Source of the DNA: Pseudomonas sp. LRP2-20
Lineage (GTDB): Bacteria; Pseudomonadota; Gammaproteobacteria; Pseudomonadales; Pseudomonadaceae
Assembly (NCBI RefSeq): GCF_024349685.1
Contig: NZ_AP025944.1
Span: forward strand, 5,907,001 to 5,971,000
DNA: 64,000 nt
Direction of reading: 5' to 3'
Shown: positions 36,978-45,865 of the stretch, in pieces
How the letters are laid out: every line of letters starts with the position of its first letter
How positions within the stretch are numbered: position 1 is the first letter of the stretch
Made by a program: the position numbers and the translations under genes
The notes under the pieces: generated by a model
The model's input: only the letters and a program-made list of their open reading frames with translations
Told to the model about the DNA's origin: nothing
The model's database searches: none

Positions 36978-39056
36978 ATGACTGAGCTGTCGAAGGTCTC
37001 GGTCACGGCGCTCAAGGGCGTAGGCGATGCCATGGCGGAAAAGCTCGCCAAGGTCGGCCTGGAGAACCTCCAGGACGTGCTGTTCCACCTGCCCCTGCGC
37101 TACCAGGACCGTACCCGTGTGGTACCGATAGGCCAGCTGCGCCCGGGCCAGGACGCCGTGATCGAGGGCGTGGTCAGCGGTGCCGACGTGACCATGGGCA
37201 AGCGCCGCAGCCTGGTGGTACGCCTGGGTGACGGCACCGGCGTGCTGAGCCTGCGTTTCTATCATTTCAGCAATGCGCAGAAGGAAGGCCTCAAGCGAGG
37301 CACCCACCTGCGCTGCTACGGCGAAGCCCGCCCCGGCGCTTCGGGCCTGGAGATCTACCACCCGGAATACCGTGCGCTGAATGGCGACGAACCGGCGCCT
37401 CCGGTCGAGCAGACCCTGACACCGATCTACCCGTCCACCGAGGGCCTTACCCAACAACGCTTGCGCCTGCTCTGCCAGCAGAGCCTGGGCATGCTTGGCC
37501 CGCGCAGCCTGCCAGACTGGCTGCCCGACGAGCTGGCCCGCGACTACCAGCTGGCGCCGCTGGACGATGCCATCCGTTACCTGCACAACCCGCCAGCCGA
37601 CGCAGACCTCGACGAGCTCGCCGAAGGCCATCACTGGGCCCAGCACCGCCTGGCCTTCGAAGAGCTGCTGACCCACCAGTTGTCGCAGCAACGCCTGCGC
37701 GAGAGCCTGCGCAGCCTGCGGGCGCCGGTGCTGCCCAAGGCCAGGCGCCTGCAGGCGCAATACCTGGCCAACCTGGGTTTCCAGCCGACCGGGGCGCAGC
37801 AGCGGGTGGCCAACGAAATCGCCTATGACCTCAGCCAGCACGAGCCCATGATGCGCCTGGTGCAGGGCGATGTCGGCGCCGGCAAGACCGTGGTCGCCGC
37901 CCTTGCCGCACTGCAGGCCCTGGAAGCCGGCTACCAGGTGGCGCTGATGGCGCCTACCGAGATCCTTGCCGAACAGCACTACATCACCTTCAAGCGCTGG
38001 CTGGAGCCGCTGGGCATCGAAGTCGCCTGGCTGGCCGGCAAGCTCAAGGGCAAGGCCCGCGCCAGCGCCCTGGAGCAGATCGCCGGCGGCGCGCCCATGG
38101 TGGTTGGTACCCACGCGCTGTTCCAGGAAGAAGTCCGCTTCAAGCACCTGGCCCTGGCGATCATCGACGAACAGCACCGCTTCGGCGTGCAGCAACGCCT
38201 GGCCCTGCGCAAGAAAGGCGTGGCCGGCGAGCTGTGCCCGCACCAGCTGATCATGACTGCCACGCCGATCCCGCGCACCCTGGCCATGAGCGCCTATGCC
38301 GACCTCGATACCTCAGTGCTCGACGAGCTGCCGCCAGGGCGCACGCCGGTGAATACCGTGCTGGTCGCCGACAGCCGCCGCTTCGAAGTGGTCGAGCGGG
38401 TCCGCGCCGCCTGCGCCGAGGGGCGCCAGGCCTATTGGGTGTGCACGCTGATCGAAGAATCCGAAGAGCTGACCTGCCAGGCGGCCGAGAGCACCTTCGA
38501 AGAGCTTGGCAGCGCGCTCGGCGAACTGCGCGTGGGCCTGATCCACGGCCGCATGAAGCCTGCAGAAAAGGCCGAGGTCATGGCCGAGTTCAAGCAAGGC
38601 AACCTGCAGCTGCTGGTTGCCACCACGGTGATCGAAGTCGGCGTGGACGTGCCCAACGCCAGCCTGATGATCATCGAGAACCCCGAGCGCCTGGGCCTGG
38701 CCCAGCTGCACCAGCTGCGTGGCCGGGTTGGCCGGGGCAGCGCTGTGAGCCACTGCGTGCTGCTGTATCACCCCCCCCTGTCGCAGATCGGCCGGGAACG
38801 CCTGGGGATCATGCGAGAAACCAACGATGGCTTCATCATTGCCGAAAAAGACCTGGAGCTGCGCGGGCCTGGGGAAATGCTCGGCACGCGCCAGACCGGC
38901 CTGCTGCAATTCAAGGTCGCCGACCTGATGCGCGATGCCGACCTGCTGCCCGCGGTACGCGATGCGGCACAGGCACTGCTGGCACGCTGGCCGGATCATG
39001 TCAGCCCGCTGCTCGATCGATGGCTGCGTCATGGCCAGCAATATGGCCAAGTGTGA
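36978..39056 (+). CDS. recG: ATP-dependent DNA helicase RecG
   Basis: A 692-residue branch-migration helicase acting on stalled forks and Holliday junctions. Domains in order: OB-fold wedge (about 60-160), then helicase motifs including Walker A GDVGAGKT, the DExx box IIDEQHRFGVQQRL, motif III MTATPIPRTL, and motif VI QLRGRVGRG. The length matches the family. It is co-transcribed with oxyR. Confidence 0.97.
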   Translation: MTELSKVSVTALKGVGDAMAEKLAKVGLENLQDVLFHLPLRYQDRTRVVPIGQLRPGQDAVIEGVVSGADVTMGKRRSLVVRLGDGTGVLSLRFYHFSNAQKEGLKRGTHLRCYGEARPGASGLEIYHPEYRALNGDEPAPPVEQTLTPIYPSTEGLTQQRLRLLCQQSLGMLGPRSLPDWLPDELARDYQLAPLDDAIRYLHNPPADADLDELAEGHHWAQHRLAFEELLTHQLSQQRLRESLRSLRAPVLPKARRLQAQYLANLGFQPTGAQQRVANEIAYDLSQHEPMMRLVQGDVGAGKTVVAALAALQALEAGYQVALMAPTEILAEQHYITFKRWLEPLGIEVAWLAGKLKGKARASALEQIAGGAPMVVGTHALFQEEVRFKHLALAIIDEQHRFGVQQRLALRKKGVAGELCPHQLIMTATPIPRTLAMSAYADLDTSVLDELPPGRTPVNTVLVADSRRFEVVERVRAACAEGRQAYWVCTLIEESEELTCQAAESTFEELGSALGELRVGLIHGRMKPAEKAEVMAEFKQGNLQLLVATTVIEVGVDVPNASLMIIENPERLGLAQLHQLRGRVGRGSAVSHCVLLYHPPLSQIGRERLGIMRETNDGFIIAEKDLELRGPGEMLGTRQTGLLQFKVADLMRDADLLPAVRDAAQALLARWPDHVSPLLDRWLRHGQQYGQV

Positions 39057-39134
39057 CGTTAGTCCCAGAACGGATCCAGTCTTGCCACCAGACTGGTTAT
39101 ACTTCGCGTTTAAAAGAACTTGTGGATACAGACC

Positions 39135-40538
39135 ATGACTGAAGTTGCCCTGGACACCGCAACCCCACACGCACCGTCTGTCATCCGGCTGTTGCTTGAA
39201 AAACTGCATGTTGCCTTTGAAGAGGTGGTGGAACATCCAGAGCTGCCAGCCGCGTCTCGGGTGCAGGCGATCCTGCTCGATGACGAGATCGGCGCCCTGC
39301 TGGTGCTGTTCCCGCAGAGCAAGCTACTGGACCTCAACCGCCTCGAAGAGCTAACCGGTCGCAAGCTCAAGGCCGTGCCGTTGCCCCGCCTCAAGCAAAT
39401 GCTCGACAAGCACCAGTTGAAGGCCTTGCCGGCCATTCCGGCGCTGACCAGCTCGCCCTGCCTGTACGAAGGCAAGCTGCTGGAGGCCGAACACCTGCAC
39501 ATCCAGTCCGGCGAAGCCGGCCTGCTGCTGAAAGTGCACCGAGATGATTTCAAACGCATGCTCGCCAAGGCCAGCGCCGGCAGTTTCGGCCAGCCCGTGC
39601 GCGACATCCGCCCCAACCTCGATCGCCCGGATGACGACCCCAAGGAGATCACCCAGGCGGTCCAGGCCTTCACGGCCCGGCGTATCCAGAAACGCCTGGA
39701 AGAGACCATCGAGATTCCGCCACTGGCTGACACCGCGCAGAAGATCATCAAGCTGCGGGTCGACCCAAACGCCAGCATCGACGACATCACCGGCGTGGTC
39801 GAAACCGACCCGGCCCTGGCCGCCCAGGTGGTCAGCTGGGCCGCTTCGCCCTACTACGCCTCACCCGGCAAGATCCGCTCGGTGGAAGATGCCATCGTCC
39901 GCGTACTGGGCTTCGACCTGGTGATCAACCTGGCCCTGGGCCTGGCGCTGGGCAAGACCCTGAGCCTGCCCAAGGACCATCCGCAGCAGGCCACGCCGTA
40001 CTGGCAGCAGTCGATCTACACCGCCGCCATCATCGAAGGCCTGACCCGCGCCATGCCCCGTGCCGAACGCCCGGAGGCAGGCCTGACCTACCTGGCCGGG
40101 CTGCTGCACAACTTCGGCTACCTGCTGCTGGCGCATGTATTCCCGCCACACTTCTCGCTGATCTGCCGCCATCTGGAGGTCAACCCGCACCTGTGCCATA
40201 CCTACGTGGAACAGCACCTGCTGGGCATCAGCCGCGAGCAGATCGGCGCCTGGCTGATGAAGCTGTGGGACATGCCCGAAGAACTGTCGACCGCACTGCG
40301 CTTCCAGCATGATCCGGCGTATGACGGTGAGTTTTCGGCCTACCCCAACCTGGTATGCCTGGCGACCCGCCTGCTGCGCTCGCGCGGTATCGGCTCGGGG
40401 CCACAGGAGCAGATTCCGGATGAGTTGCTGGAGCGTGTGGGGATCACCCGGGACAAGGCCGAGGATGTGGTGAACAAAGTGCTCGAGGCCGAGGCCTTGC
40501 TGCGGGACCTGGCTTCGCAGCTCAACGCCCCCCATTAA
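39135..40538 (+). CDS. HDOD-domain protein with N-terminal YbaK/ProX-like domain
   Basis: A 467-residue protein. Residues about 15-155 resemble the aminoacyl-tRNA deacylase (YbaK/ProX) fold (VIRLLLEKLHVAFEEVVEHP, LFPQSKLLDLNRLEELTGRKLKA). Residues about 195-400 form an HDOD domain (IPPLADTAQKIIKLRVDPNA, VVETDPALAAQVVSWAASPYY, GLLHNFGYLLLAH). HDOD proteins are non-catalytic relatives of HD phosphohydrolases used in signalling. The ATG at 39135 is preferred over a TTG five codons upstream. It stands alone between recG and a convergent small gene. Confidence 0.78.
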   Translation: MTEVALDTATPHAPSVIRLLLEKLHVAFEEVVEHPELPAASRVQAILLDDEIGALLVLFPQSKLLDLNRLEELTGRKLKAVPLPRLKQMLDKHQLKALPAIPALTSSPCLYEGKLLEAEHLHIQSGEAGLLLKVHRDDFKRMLAKASAGSFGQPVRDIRPNLDRPDDDPKEITQAVQAFTARRIQKRLEETIEIPPLADTAQKIIKLRVDPNASIDDITGVVETDPALAAQVVSWAASPYYASPGKIRSVEDAIVRVLGFDLVINLALGLALGKTLSLPKDHPQQATPYWQQSIYTAAIIEGLTRAMPRAERPEAGLTYLAGLLHNFGYLLLAHVFPPHFSLICRHLEVNPHLCHTYVEQHLLGISREQIGAWLMKLWDMPEELSTALRFQHDPAYDGEFSAYPNLVCLATRLLRSRGIGSGPQEQIPDELLERVGITRDKAEDVVNKVLEAEALLRDLASQLNAPH

Positions 40539-40583
40539 GGCGGCCCCGCTCCCACAAGGTCCCGGATCAACCCAGGGAATGCA

Positions 40584-40958
40584 TCAGCCTTTCTTCTTGG
40601 GTTTCAGGTACTTCATCAGCCCCTGGAACCACATCACCAGTGCCGGATTGCCCTTGATCTGGATGTTCTTGTCCTGAATGCCCTGCATGAATGCCAGCTG
40701 CTTGTTGCCCGCCTGCATCGTGGCAAAGCCGTAAGCCGCGTCCTTGAAGGCAATGGCAAAGGCCGGCTGCGGATGGCTGCCACCCTTGCTGCTGATGCGC
40801 TCGCCGCTGACGATGAAGTGCCGCGCCACCTTGCCGTCCAGCGTCTGCATCTGGAACACCAGGTCCTTGTCCTTGAGTTGCTGCTGGAACGCCGGGTTGT
40901 TGCGGCTGGCCCTGGCCATCAGCAGCCCCATGGCCCAGAGAAGAAAGCGAAACTTCAT
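40584..40958 (-). CDS. Small SCP2-like protein
   Basis: A 124-residue protein with a hydrophobic N-terminus (FRFLLWAMGLLMARASR). Its middle section (LVFQMQTLDGKVARHFIVSGERI, PAFAIAFKDAAYGFATM, QLAFMQGIQDKNIQIKGNPALVMWF) follows the SCP2 sterol-carrier/lipid-binding pattern, where a short beta-sheet is followed by the GNPALVMWF-type helix. A lipid-related role is possible but not shown. The ATG at 40958 has GAGG seven bases upstream. Confidence 0.7.
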   Translation of the reverse strand: MKFRFLLWAMGLLMARASRNNPAFQQQLKDKDLVFQMQTLDGKVARHFIVSGERISSKGGSHPQPAFAIAFKDAAYGFATMQAGNKQLAFMQGIQDKNIQIKGNPALVMWFQGLMKYLKPKKKG

Positions 40959-41055
40959 CAACGCGCCTCGAATGAAAAATGACTGAAGCGCGCAGTTTAT
41001 CCTTTTCCTGAACTAATTACGCAAGTTCGCAACACTTCCCCTCCAGAATGCATAA

Positions 41056-41077
41056 CGGGCGCCCTGGGGCGCCCGCT
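41056..41077 (-). terminator. Hairpin after hupA
   Basis: CGGGCGCC, the loop CTGG and GGCGCCCG form an 8-bp GC stem after the HU stop codon. The T-tract on the minus strand is short (TTATGCATT), so termination may be partial. Confidence 0.5.
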
Positions 41078-41103
41078 TGGATGTACTGGGGGACAGCAGT
41101 CGA

Positions 41104-41400
41104 TCACTTTTTCTTGGCAGGCTTGGCGGGAGCGTTGACGCTGTCGCGCAGGTTCTTGCCAGGCTTGAAGGCAACCGTGTTACTGGCCTTGATCTTCACC
41201 GGCTGACCGGTTTGCGGGTTCTTGCCAGTGCGGGCACCACGATGGCGTTTTTCAAAGGTACCGAAGCCGACCAGGGTGACCGTGTCCTTGTCCAGGGCAC
41301 CGGTGATGCTGTCGAGAATGGCGTTCAGCACCTGGTTGGCCTTTTCCTTGGTCAGGTCGGCCTTTTCGGCGATGACAGCGGCGAGTTCTGGTTTACGCAT
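41104..41400 (-). CDS. hupA: DNA-binding protein HU, alpha type
   Basis: A 98-residue nucleoid protein of the HU/IHF family. The N-terminus MRKPELAAVIAEKADLTKEK is HU-like, VGFGTFEKRHRGARTGKNPQTG is the DNA-binding arm, and a Lys/Pro-rich tail (APAKPAKKK) extends beyond the usual 90 residues. The ATG at 41400 follows AGAGGCTTCACT; the upstream open frame to 41544 is not HU-like. Confidence 0.94.
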   Translation of the reverse strand: MRKPELAAVIAEKADLTKEKANQVLNAILDSITGALDKDTVTLVGFGTFEKRHRGARTGKNPQTGQPVKIKASNTVAFKPGKNLRDSVNAPAKPAKKK

Positions 41401-41587
41401 AGTGAAGCCTCTTTGACGGGATTTCTTGTTGTTATGCCGTGCTGCCATTGAAGCAGCGTTCAAGGCACCGCAGGCTCTAATCTGCGGCAGACGGAACTGA
41501 GAATGGCACGCCCACCGAGGCCGCGCCAGTATCTGGGCGGCCATTGTGTTGGCAACAACAGGATAAATCCGACAGAACGCCCGCCAT

Positions 41588-42736
41588 TCACGCCATCAGG
41601 GCGGGTAACTGCCGATTGAGCGCGAGTTTTTCCATGACCGCGCTGCCGGTCAGGGCATAGCCGAGCAACTGCCCGTCGGCGGCGTGGCAGAGCACTTTCA
41701 GGTCGCTACCCTGCCCTTCGACCTGCCAATTGCCTTCGCGGCCTGCTGGCGGCGGTGAAACCACCAGCGGGCAAGCCGGGGTCTTCACAGTGATCGGCAT
41801 CGGCCCATAGCTGACCTGGGTCGGGTTGCCGGCCAGGGTCTGGGCCAAGGCACGGGCGCAGGCCATCAGCGGCATCACGTACAACAGGTTGATGCCGTCG
41901 ACTTCGGCGCAGTCGCCCAGGGCGAAGATGTTGCTGTGCGAGGTGCGCAGCTGGCGGTCCACCACCACGCCGCGGTTGGTCTGCAACCCGGCGGCGGCAG
42001 CGAGGTCGGTCCGTGGACGCAGGCCGATGGCTGACACCACCAGGTCGCAGGCGATCACTTGCCCATCGGACAGGTGGGCCTCAAGCCCTTCACCCGCCTG
42101 TTGCAGGCGAGTCAGCACCGGGCCGAGGTGGAAACGCACGCCCAGCCCTTCCAGGCCGGCTTGCACGGCTGCGGCGGCAGCCGGGTGCAACAAGGTCGGC
42201 ATGACCTGTTCGCAAGGTGCCACCACATCGACCTGGAAGCCGCCCAGGCGCATGTCGTTGGCAAACTCGCAGCCGATCAGCCCGGCACCGAGAATCAGCA
42301 CCCGCTGCTTGCCCTCGGCAGCGGCACGAAAGCGCGCATAGTCTTCCAGGTCGTTGATCGGGAACACCCGCTCGGCACCCTCGCCTTCGATCGGCACCTG
42401 CACGGTCTGCGCGCCCCAGGCCAGCACCAGGTCGCGATACTCGATCGCCTCTTCACCGACCCACAGGCGCCTGTGGCCCGGATCGATGCCGCTGATGCGG
42501 GTATGGGTGCGGATCTCGGCCTTGAGCTGCTCGGCCATCACGCCAGGTTCGGCCATGCACAGGCCATCGGCGTCCTTCTGTTTGGCAAAGCCGGTGGAGA
42601 GCATGGGTTTGGAGTAGGAGCGGCCGTCATCGGCGGTAATCAGCAGCAGCGGCGTGTCGCCATCGAGCTTGCGAAATTCACGGGCCAGGTTATAGCCGGC
42701 CAGGCCGGTACCGATAATCACCACGGGGAGCGTCAT
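41588..42736 (-). CDS. Rubredoxin-NAD(+) reductase
   Basis: A 382-residue FAD flavoprotein that passes electrons from NADH to rubredoxin, which in Pseudomonas can feed alkane hydroxylase or oxidative-stress pathways. FAD and NAD Rossmann motifs are [10 protein letters not shown] (9-18) and [10 protein letters not shown] (about 148-157); the second FAD motif is [12 protein letters not shown]. It lies directly downstream of the rubredoxin gene on the same strand with a 16-bp gap. Confidence 0.92.
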   Translation of the reverse strand: MTLPVVIIGTGLAGYNLAREFRKLDGDTPLLLITADDGRSYSKPMLSTGFAKQKDADGLCMAEPGVMAEQLKAEIRTHTRISGIDPGHRRLWVGEEAIEYRDLVLAWGAQTVQVPIEGEGAERVFPINDLEDYARFRAAAEGKQRVLILGAGLIGCEFANDMRLGGFQVDVVAPCEQVMPTLLHPAAAAAVQAGLEGLGVRFHLGPVLTRLQQAGEGLEAHLSDGQVIACDLVVSAIGLRPRTDLAAAAGLQTNRGVVVDRQLRTSHSNIFALGDCAEVDGINLLYVMPLMACARALAQTLAGNPTQVSYGPMPITVKTPACPLVVSPPPAGREGNWQVEGQGSDLKVLCHAADGQLLGYALTGSAVMEKLALNRQLPALMA

Positions 42737-42752
42737 GCGCTGCTTTCCTCTT

Positions 42753-42920
42753 TTAGCCGATGGCGATCATTTCGAAGTCGCTCTTGCCCACACCGCAATC
42801 AGGGCATAGCCAGTCTGCCGGCACGTCTTCCCAGCGGGTACCCGGCGGGATGCCATCGTCCGGCCAACCTTCGGCTTCGTCATAGATCAGGCCACAGACA
42901 ATACACTGCCACTTTTTCAT
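42753..42920 (-). CDS. rubA: Rubredoxin
   Basis: A 55-residue one-iron electron carrier. The iron ligands are Cys6, Cys9, Cys39 and Cys42 in CIVCG and CPDCGVG, and the aromatic core [19 protein letters not shown] is typical. The ATG at 42920 matches the family start; the frame is open to 42974. Only one rubredoxin gene is present, whereas P. aeruginosa has a tandem pair here. Confidence 0.95.
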   Translation of the reverse strand: MKKWQCIVCGLIYDEAEGWPDDGIPPGTRWEDVPADWLCPDCGVGKSDFEMIAIG

Positions 42921-43033
42921 CAGGTCATTTTCCTCGGTGTCGCACAGGTTTTGTTGTAGCCCGGCATTATGCAAGCAGTCGGGGCAATCATGCTAAGCTC
43001 GCCGCCTCTCTGGCTGTAATCAAGCATACCGAC

Positions 43034-43591
43034 GTGTCGTACGAATCCCCGCAAGCAGCCGCTGTCGCGTGGCTGCCGTATTCACAGCTGACCACTGAAA
43101 TCGACCAGCCAACCCTGGGCTGGCTGTTCGACGAAGGCTCCCTGACTCGCCGCCTCACCCAGCTGTCCCAGCACCACTTCAGTGTCACCCCCCTGTTCGA
43201 AGGCTGGCAACCGCTGCGCGAAGATGAATGCCTGGCCCTGAACATCGCCCCAGGCGCCGAAGGCTGGGTGCGCGAAGTGTTCCTGCGTGGGCATGGTGAA
43301 CCTTGGGTGTTCGCCCGCAGCGTGGCCAGCCGCAGCGCCCTGGAACGAGGTGGCCTGGACCTGGAAACCCTGGGCAGCCGCTCGCTGGGTGAATTGCTGT
43401 TCTGCGACCAGGCGTTCATCCGCCACCCGATCGAAGTGTGCCGTTACCCACAGGCGTGGCTGCCCGCCCATGCCGCGCAAGACGGTCTGTGGGGGCGCCG
43501 CTCGCGCTTCGCGCGTGACGGCCTCGACCTGCTGGTGGCCGAGGTTTTCCTGCCTACACTGTGGCAAGCGGCCAAGGAGGAGAACCGCTGA
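43034..43591 (+). CDS. ubiC: Chorismate pyruvate-lyase
   Basis: A 185-residue enzyme that splits chorismate to 4-hydroxybenzoate and pyruvate, the first step of ubiquinone synthesis. [19 protein letters not shown] and [21 protein letters not shown] fit UbiC. Translation begins at GTG 43034, giving the expected length; the same frame is open far upstream without similarity. Its stop overlaps the ubiA start by one base (TGATG). Confidence 0.93.
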   Translation: MSYESPQAAAVAWLPYSQLTTEIDQPTLGWLFDEGSLTRRLTQLSQHHFSVTPLFEGWQPLREDECLALNIAPGAEGWVREVFLRGHGEPWVFARSVASRSALERGGLDLETLGSRSLGELLFCDQAFIRHPIEVCRYPQAWLPAHAAQDGLWGRRSRFARDGLDLLVAEVFLPTLWQAAKEENR

Positions 43592-44481
43592 TGTACCTGC
43601 AACTGCTCAAGTCGCTCAATCGCCTGCACCCTCGGGCCTGGGACTTCGTCCAACTCAGCCGCATGGACCGGCCGATCGGCATCTATCTGCTGCTGTGGCC
43701 GACTCTGTCAGCGGTATGGATCGCCGGGCACGGCTCGCCGACCCTGGCCAACGTGCTGATCTTCGGCCTGGGCGTGGTGCTGATGCGCGCCGCCGGCTGT
43801 TGCATCAACGATTTTGCCGACCGCAAGGTCGATGGCCACGTCAAACGTACCGCCGACCGCCCGCTTGCCAGTGGCCGGGTCAGATCGCGCGAGGCGCTGG
43901 CGTTGTTCGCCATCCTGGTGGGTGTCAGCTTCCTGCTGGTGCTGTGCACCAACAGCCGTACCGTGTGGCTGTCGTTCGGCGCGGTGGCGCTGGCGTCCTG
44001 CTACCCGTTCATGAAGCGCTACACCTACTACCCGCAGGTGGTGCTGGGTGCGGCGTATTCCTGGGGCATTCCCATGGCCTTCACCGCGGCCGGCGGCGAG
44101 CTGCCGGCCAGTGCCTGGCTGCTGTACATCGCCAACCTGCTGTGGACGGTGGGTTACGACACCTACTACGCCATGGTCGACCGCGATGACGACCTGAAGA
44201 TCGGGGTGAAATCGACTGCGATCCTGTTCGGCGACGCGGACCGGGCAATCATCCTGACCTTGCAGCTGCTGTCGCTGGGCTGCCTGCTGCTGGCGGGCAG
44301 CCGTTTCGAGCTGGGTGGCTGGTTCCACCTGGGCTTGCTGGGGGCTGCGGCGTGCTTTGCCTGGGAATACTGGTCAACGCGCAAGCTGGACCGCGAGTCA
44401 TGCTTCAAGGCGTTTCTGCACAATCACTGGGCGGGGATGCTGGTGTTCATCGGGGTGGTGCTGGATTACGCCTTGCGCTGA
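43591..44481 (+). CDS. ubiA: 4-hydroxybenzoate polyprenyltransferase
   Basis: A 296-residue membrane enzyme with about nine helices that attaches the polyprenyl tail to 4-hydroxybenzoate. The two aspartate motifs that bind diphosphate and magnesium are present: [20 protein letters not shown] and [16 protein letters not shown]. It is coupled to ubiC by a TGATG overlap and followed by a REP pair. Confidence 0.96.
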   Translation: MYLQLLKSLNRLHPRAWDFVQLSRMDRPIGIYLLLWPTLSAVWIAGHGSPTLANVLIFGLGVVLMRAAGCCINDFADRKVDGHVKRTADRPLASGRVRSREALALFAILVGVSFLLVLCTNSRTVWLSFGAVALASCYPFMKRYTYYPQVVLGAAYSWGIPMAFTAAGGELPASAWLLYIANLLWTVGYDTYYAMVDRDDDLKIGVKSTAILFGDADRAIILTLQLLSLGCLLLAGSRFELGGWFHLGLLGAAACFAWEYWSTRKLDRESCFKAFLHNHWAGMLVFIGVVLDYALR

Positions 44482-44495
44482 CCCTTGCCTCCCCC

Positions 44496-44570
44496 CGTGG
44501 GAGCGGGTTCACCCGCGAATGCGAGGGTGGCTCCACCGCAGCATTCGCGGGTGAGCCCGCTCCCACAGGG
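44496..44570. repeat. REP pair after ubiA, opposite orientation
   Basis: GTGGGAGCGGGTTCACCCGCGAA (from 44497) and its inverted partner ending CCGCTCCCACAGGG (44570). Here the REP tails point outward and the linker is shorter, so this pair is arranged inside-out relative to most others in the window. Confidence 0.8.
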
Positions 44571-44584
44571 TCAAGTGTCAGCCT

Positions 44585-44953
44585 TTACGGCTTGGCGACG
44601 TGCCAGACGTCCTTCATGCCGTCACCGGTCATGTCCCCGGCCTTCTTGTCCTTGACGAAGGTGTACAGCGGCTTGCCGTCATAGGCCCACTGCATCTTGC
44701 CGTCGTCACGCTTGATCTGCGTCCACTTGCCTTCGGCCTTCTCACCGTCCTTGACCATCAGTGGAGGCCAGTTCGTCGCACAATCGCCGTTGCACATCGA
44801 CTTGCCGTTGGCGTCCTTGTCGAAGGTGTACAACGTCATCCCGGCATGATCGACCCACATGCCGTCTTTTTCCATGGCATGGTGGGCAGACGCCACCCCC
44901 GGCAGCGCCAGTGCAGCGAAAAGGGCCATCCAGCTCAGCGTATGTCGTGTCAT
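44585..44953 (-). CDS. Small secreted protein with COG4315 repeats
   Basis: A 122-residue exported protein: signal peptide (LSWMALFAALALPGVASA), then two copies of a short repeat (MTLYTFDKDANGKSMCNGDCATNWPP and KPLYTFVKDKKAGDM). This is the COG4315 secreted-repeat family of unknown function. Two cysteines (CNGDC) could pair or bind metal. The start at 44953 gives a clean signal peptide; an ATG four codons earlier is an alternative. It is divergent from phoB. Confidence 0.8.
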   Translation of the reverse strand: MTRHTLSWMALFAALALPGVASAHHAMEKDGMWVDHAGMTLYTFDKDANGKSMCNGDCATNWPPLMVKDGEKAEGKWTQIKRDDGKMQWAYDGKPLYTFVKDKKAGDMTGDGMKDVWHVAKP

Positions 44954-45056
44954 TGGAATCACCATGAATTCGGGGGTGGAATGCATTCTGTTTACCGCCG
45001 CAGCGGCCCTGTGAAGCCTAGCCCAGTCACGCAATGTCGCCAGAACGGCCAACACC

Positions 45057-45074
45057 CTGTCACACAGCTGCAAT
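45057..45074 (+). promoter_or_regulatory. Candidate Pho box before phoB
   Basis: CTGTCAC, ACAG, CTGCAAT: two 7-bp half-sites 11 bp apart, matching the CTGTCAT pattern at 6/7 and 5/7 positions. TATCTA at 45083-45088 could be the -10. PhoB commonly activates its own operon. Confidence 0.6.
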
Positions 45075-45127
45075 AATTCCGTTATCTAATGCGGGCCAAG
45101 ACACGATTCCTGGGAGAGGTTTTGAGC

Positions 45128-45817
45128 ATGGTTGGCAGAAACATTCTGATCGTCGACGACGAAGCACCTATTCGCGAGATGATCGCCGTTGCCCTGGAAA
45201 TGGCCGGCTATGACTGCCTCGAAGCGGAGAATTCCCAGCAGGCCCACGCGATCATCGTCGACCGCAAACCGGACCTGATCCTGCTCGACTGGATGCTCCC
45301 TGGCACCTCTGGCATCGAGCTGGCACGCCGCCTCAAGCGCGACGAGCTGACCGGCGACATTCCGATCATCATGCTCACCGCCAAGGGTGAAGAGGACAAC
45401 AAAATCCAGGGCCTGGAAGTCGGCGCCGACGACTACATCACCAAGCCGTTCTCGCCCCGCGAGCTGGTCGCCCGCCTGAAGGCCGTGCTGCGTCGCACCG
45501 GCCCGAGCGACAGCGAAGCGCCGATCGAAGTTGGCGGCCTGCTGCTCGATCCGATCAGCCACCGCGTGACCATCGACGGCAAACCAGCCGAAATGGGCCC
45601 TACCGAATACCGCCTGCTGCAGTTCTTCATGACTCACCAGGAGCGTGCCTACACCCGCGGCCAGCTGCTCGACCAAGTGTGGGGCGGCAACGTCTATGTC
45701 GAGGAGCGCACCGTCGACGTGCACATCCGCCGCCTGCGCAAGGCACTGGGTGAAGCCTACGAAAATCTGGTACAAACCGTCCGGGGCACTGGCTACCGCT
45801 TCTCGACCAAGAGCTGA
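45128..45817 (+). CDS. phoB: Phosphate regulon response regulator
   Basis: A 229-residue OmpR-type regulator. The receiver domain has the phosphorylated Asp54 in LLDWMLPG, with DDE at residues 10-12 and Lys in ITKPFSP; the C-terminal winged helix includes [15 protein letters not shown]. The start at 45128 follows GGGAGAGG and matches the family; 13 extra codons are open upstream. A candidate Pho box lies 54 bp before the start. phoR follows 48 bp later. Confidence 0.97.
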   Translation: MVGRNILIVDDEAPIREMIAVALEMAGYDCLEAENSQQAHAIIVDRKPDLILLDWMLPGTSGIELARRLKRDELTGDIPIIMLTAKGEEDNKIQGLEVGADDYITKPFSPRELVARLKAVLRRTGPSDSEAPIEVGGLLLDPISHRVTIDGKPAEMGPTEYRLLQFFMTHQERAYTRGQLLDQVWGGNVYVEERTVDVHIRRLRKALGEAYENLVQTVRGTGYRFSTKS

Positions 45818-45865
45818 TCGAGCCTACAAGCGCCAAGCTGCAAGTCGTTGTACAAGGACCGTCAA

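Noticed and set aside
36063..38243. A 726-codon minus-strand open frame opposite oxyR and recG
   Set aside because: It is the mirror of well-identified genes in GC-rich DNA, has no ribosome binding site and its translation is low in complexity (Gly, Ala, Gln, His rich).
42059..43033. In-frame upstream extension of ubiC
   Set aside because: The frame is open for 325 codons, but it lies opposite the rubredoxin genes. UbiC similarity begins at the GTG at 43034, and the family is about 185 residues.
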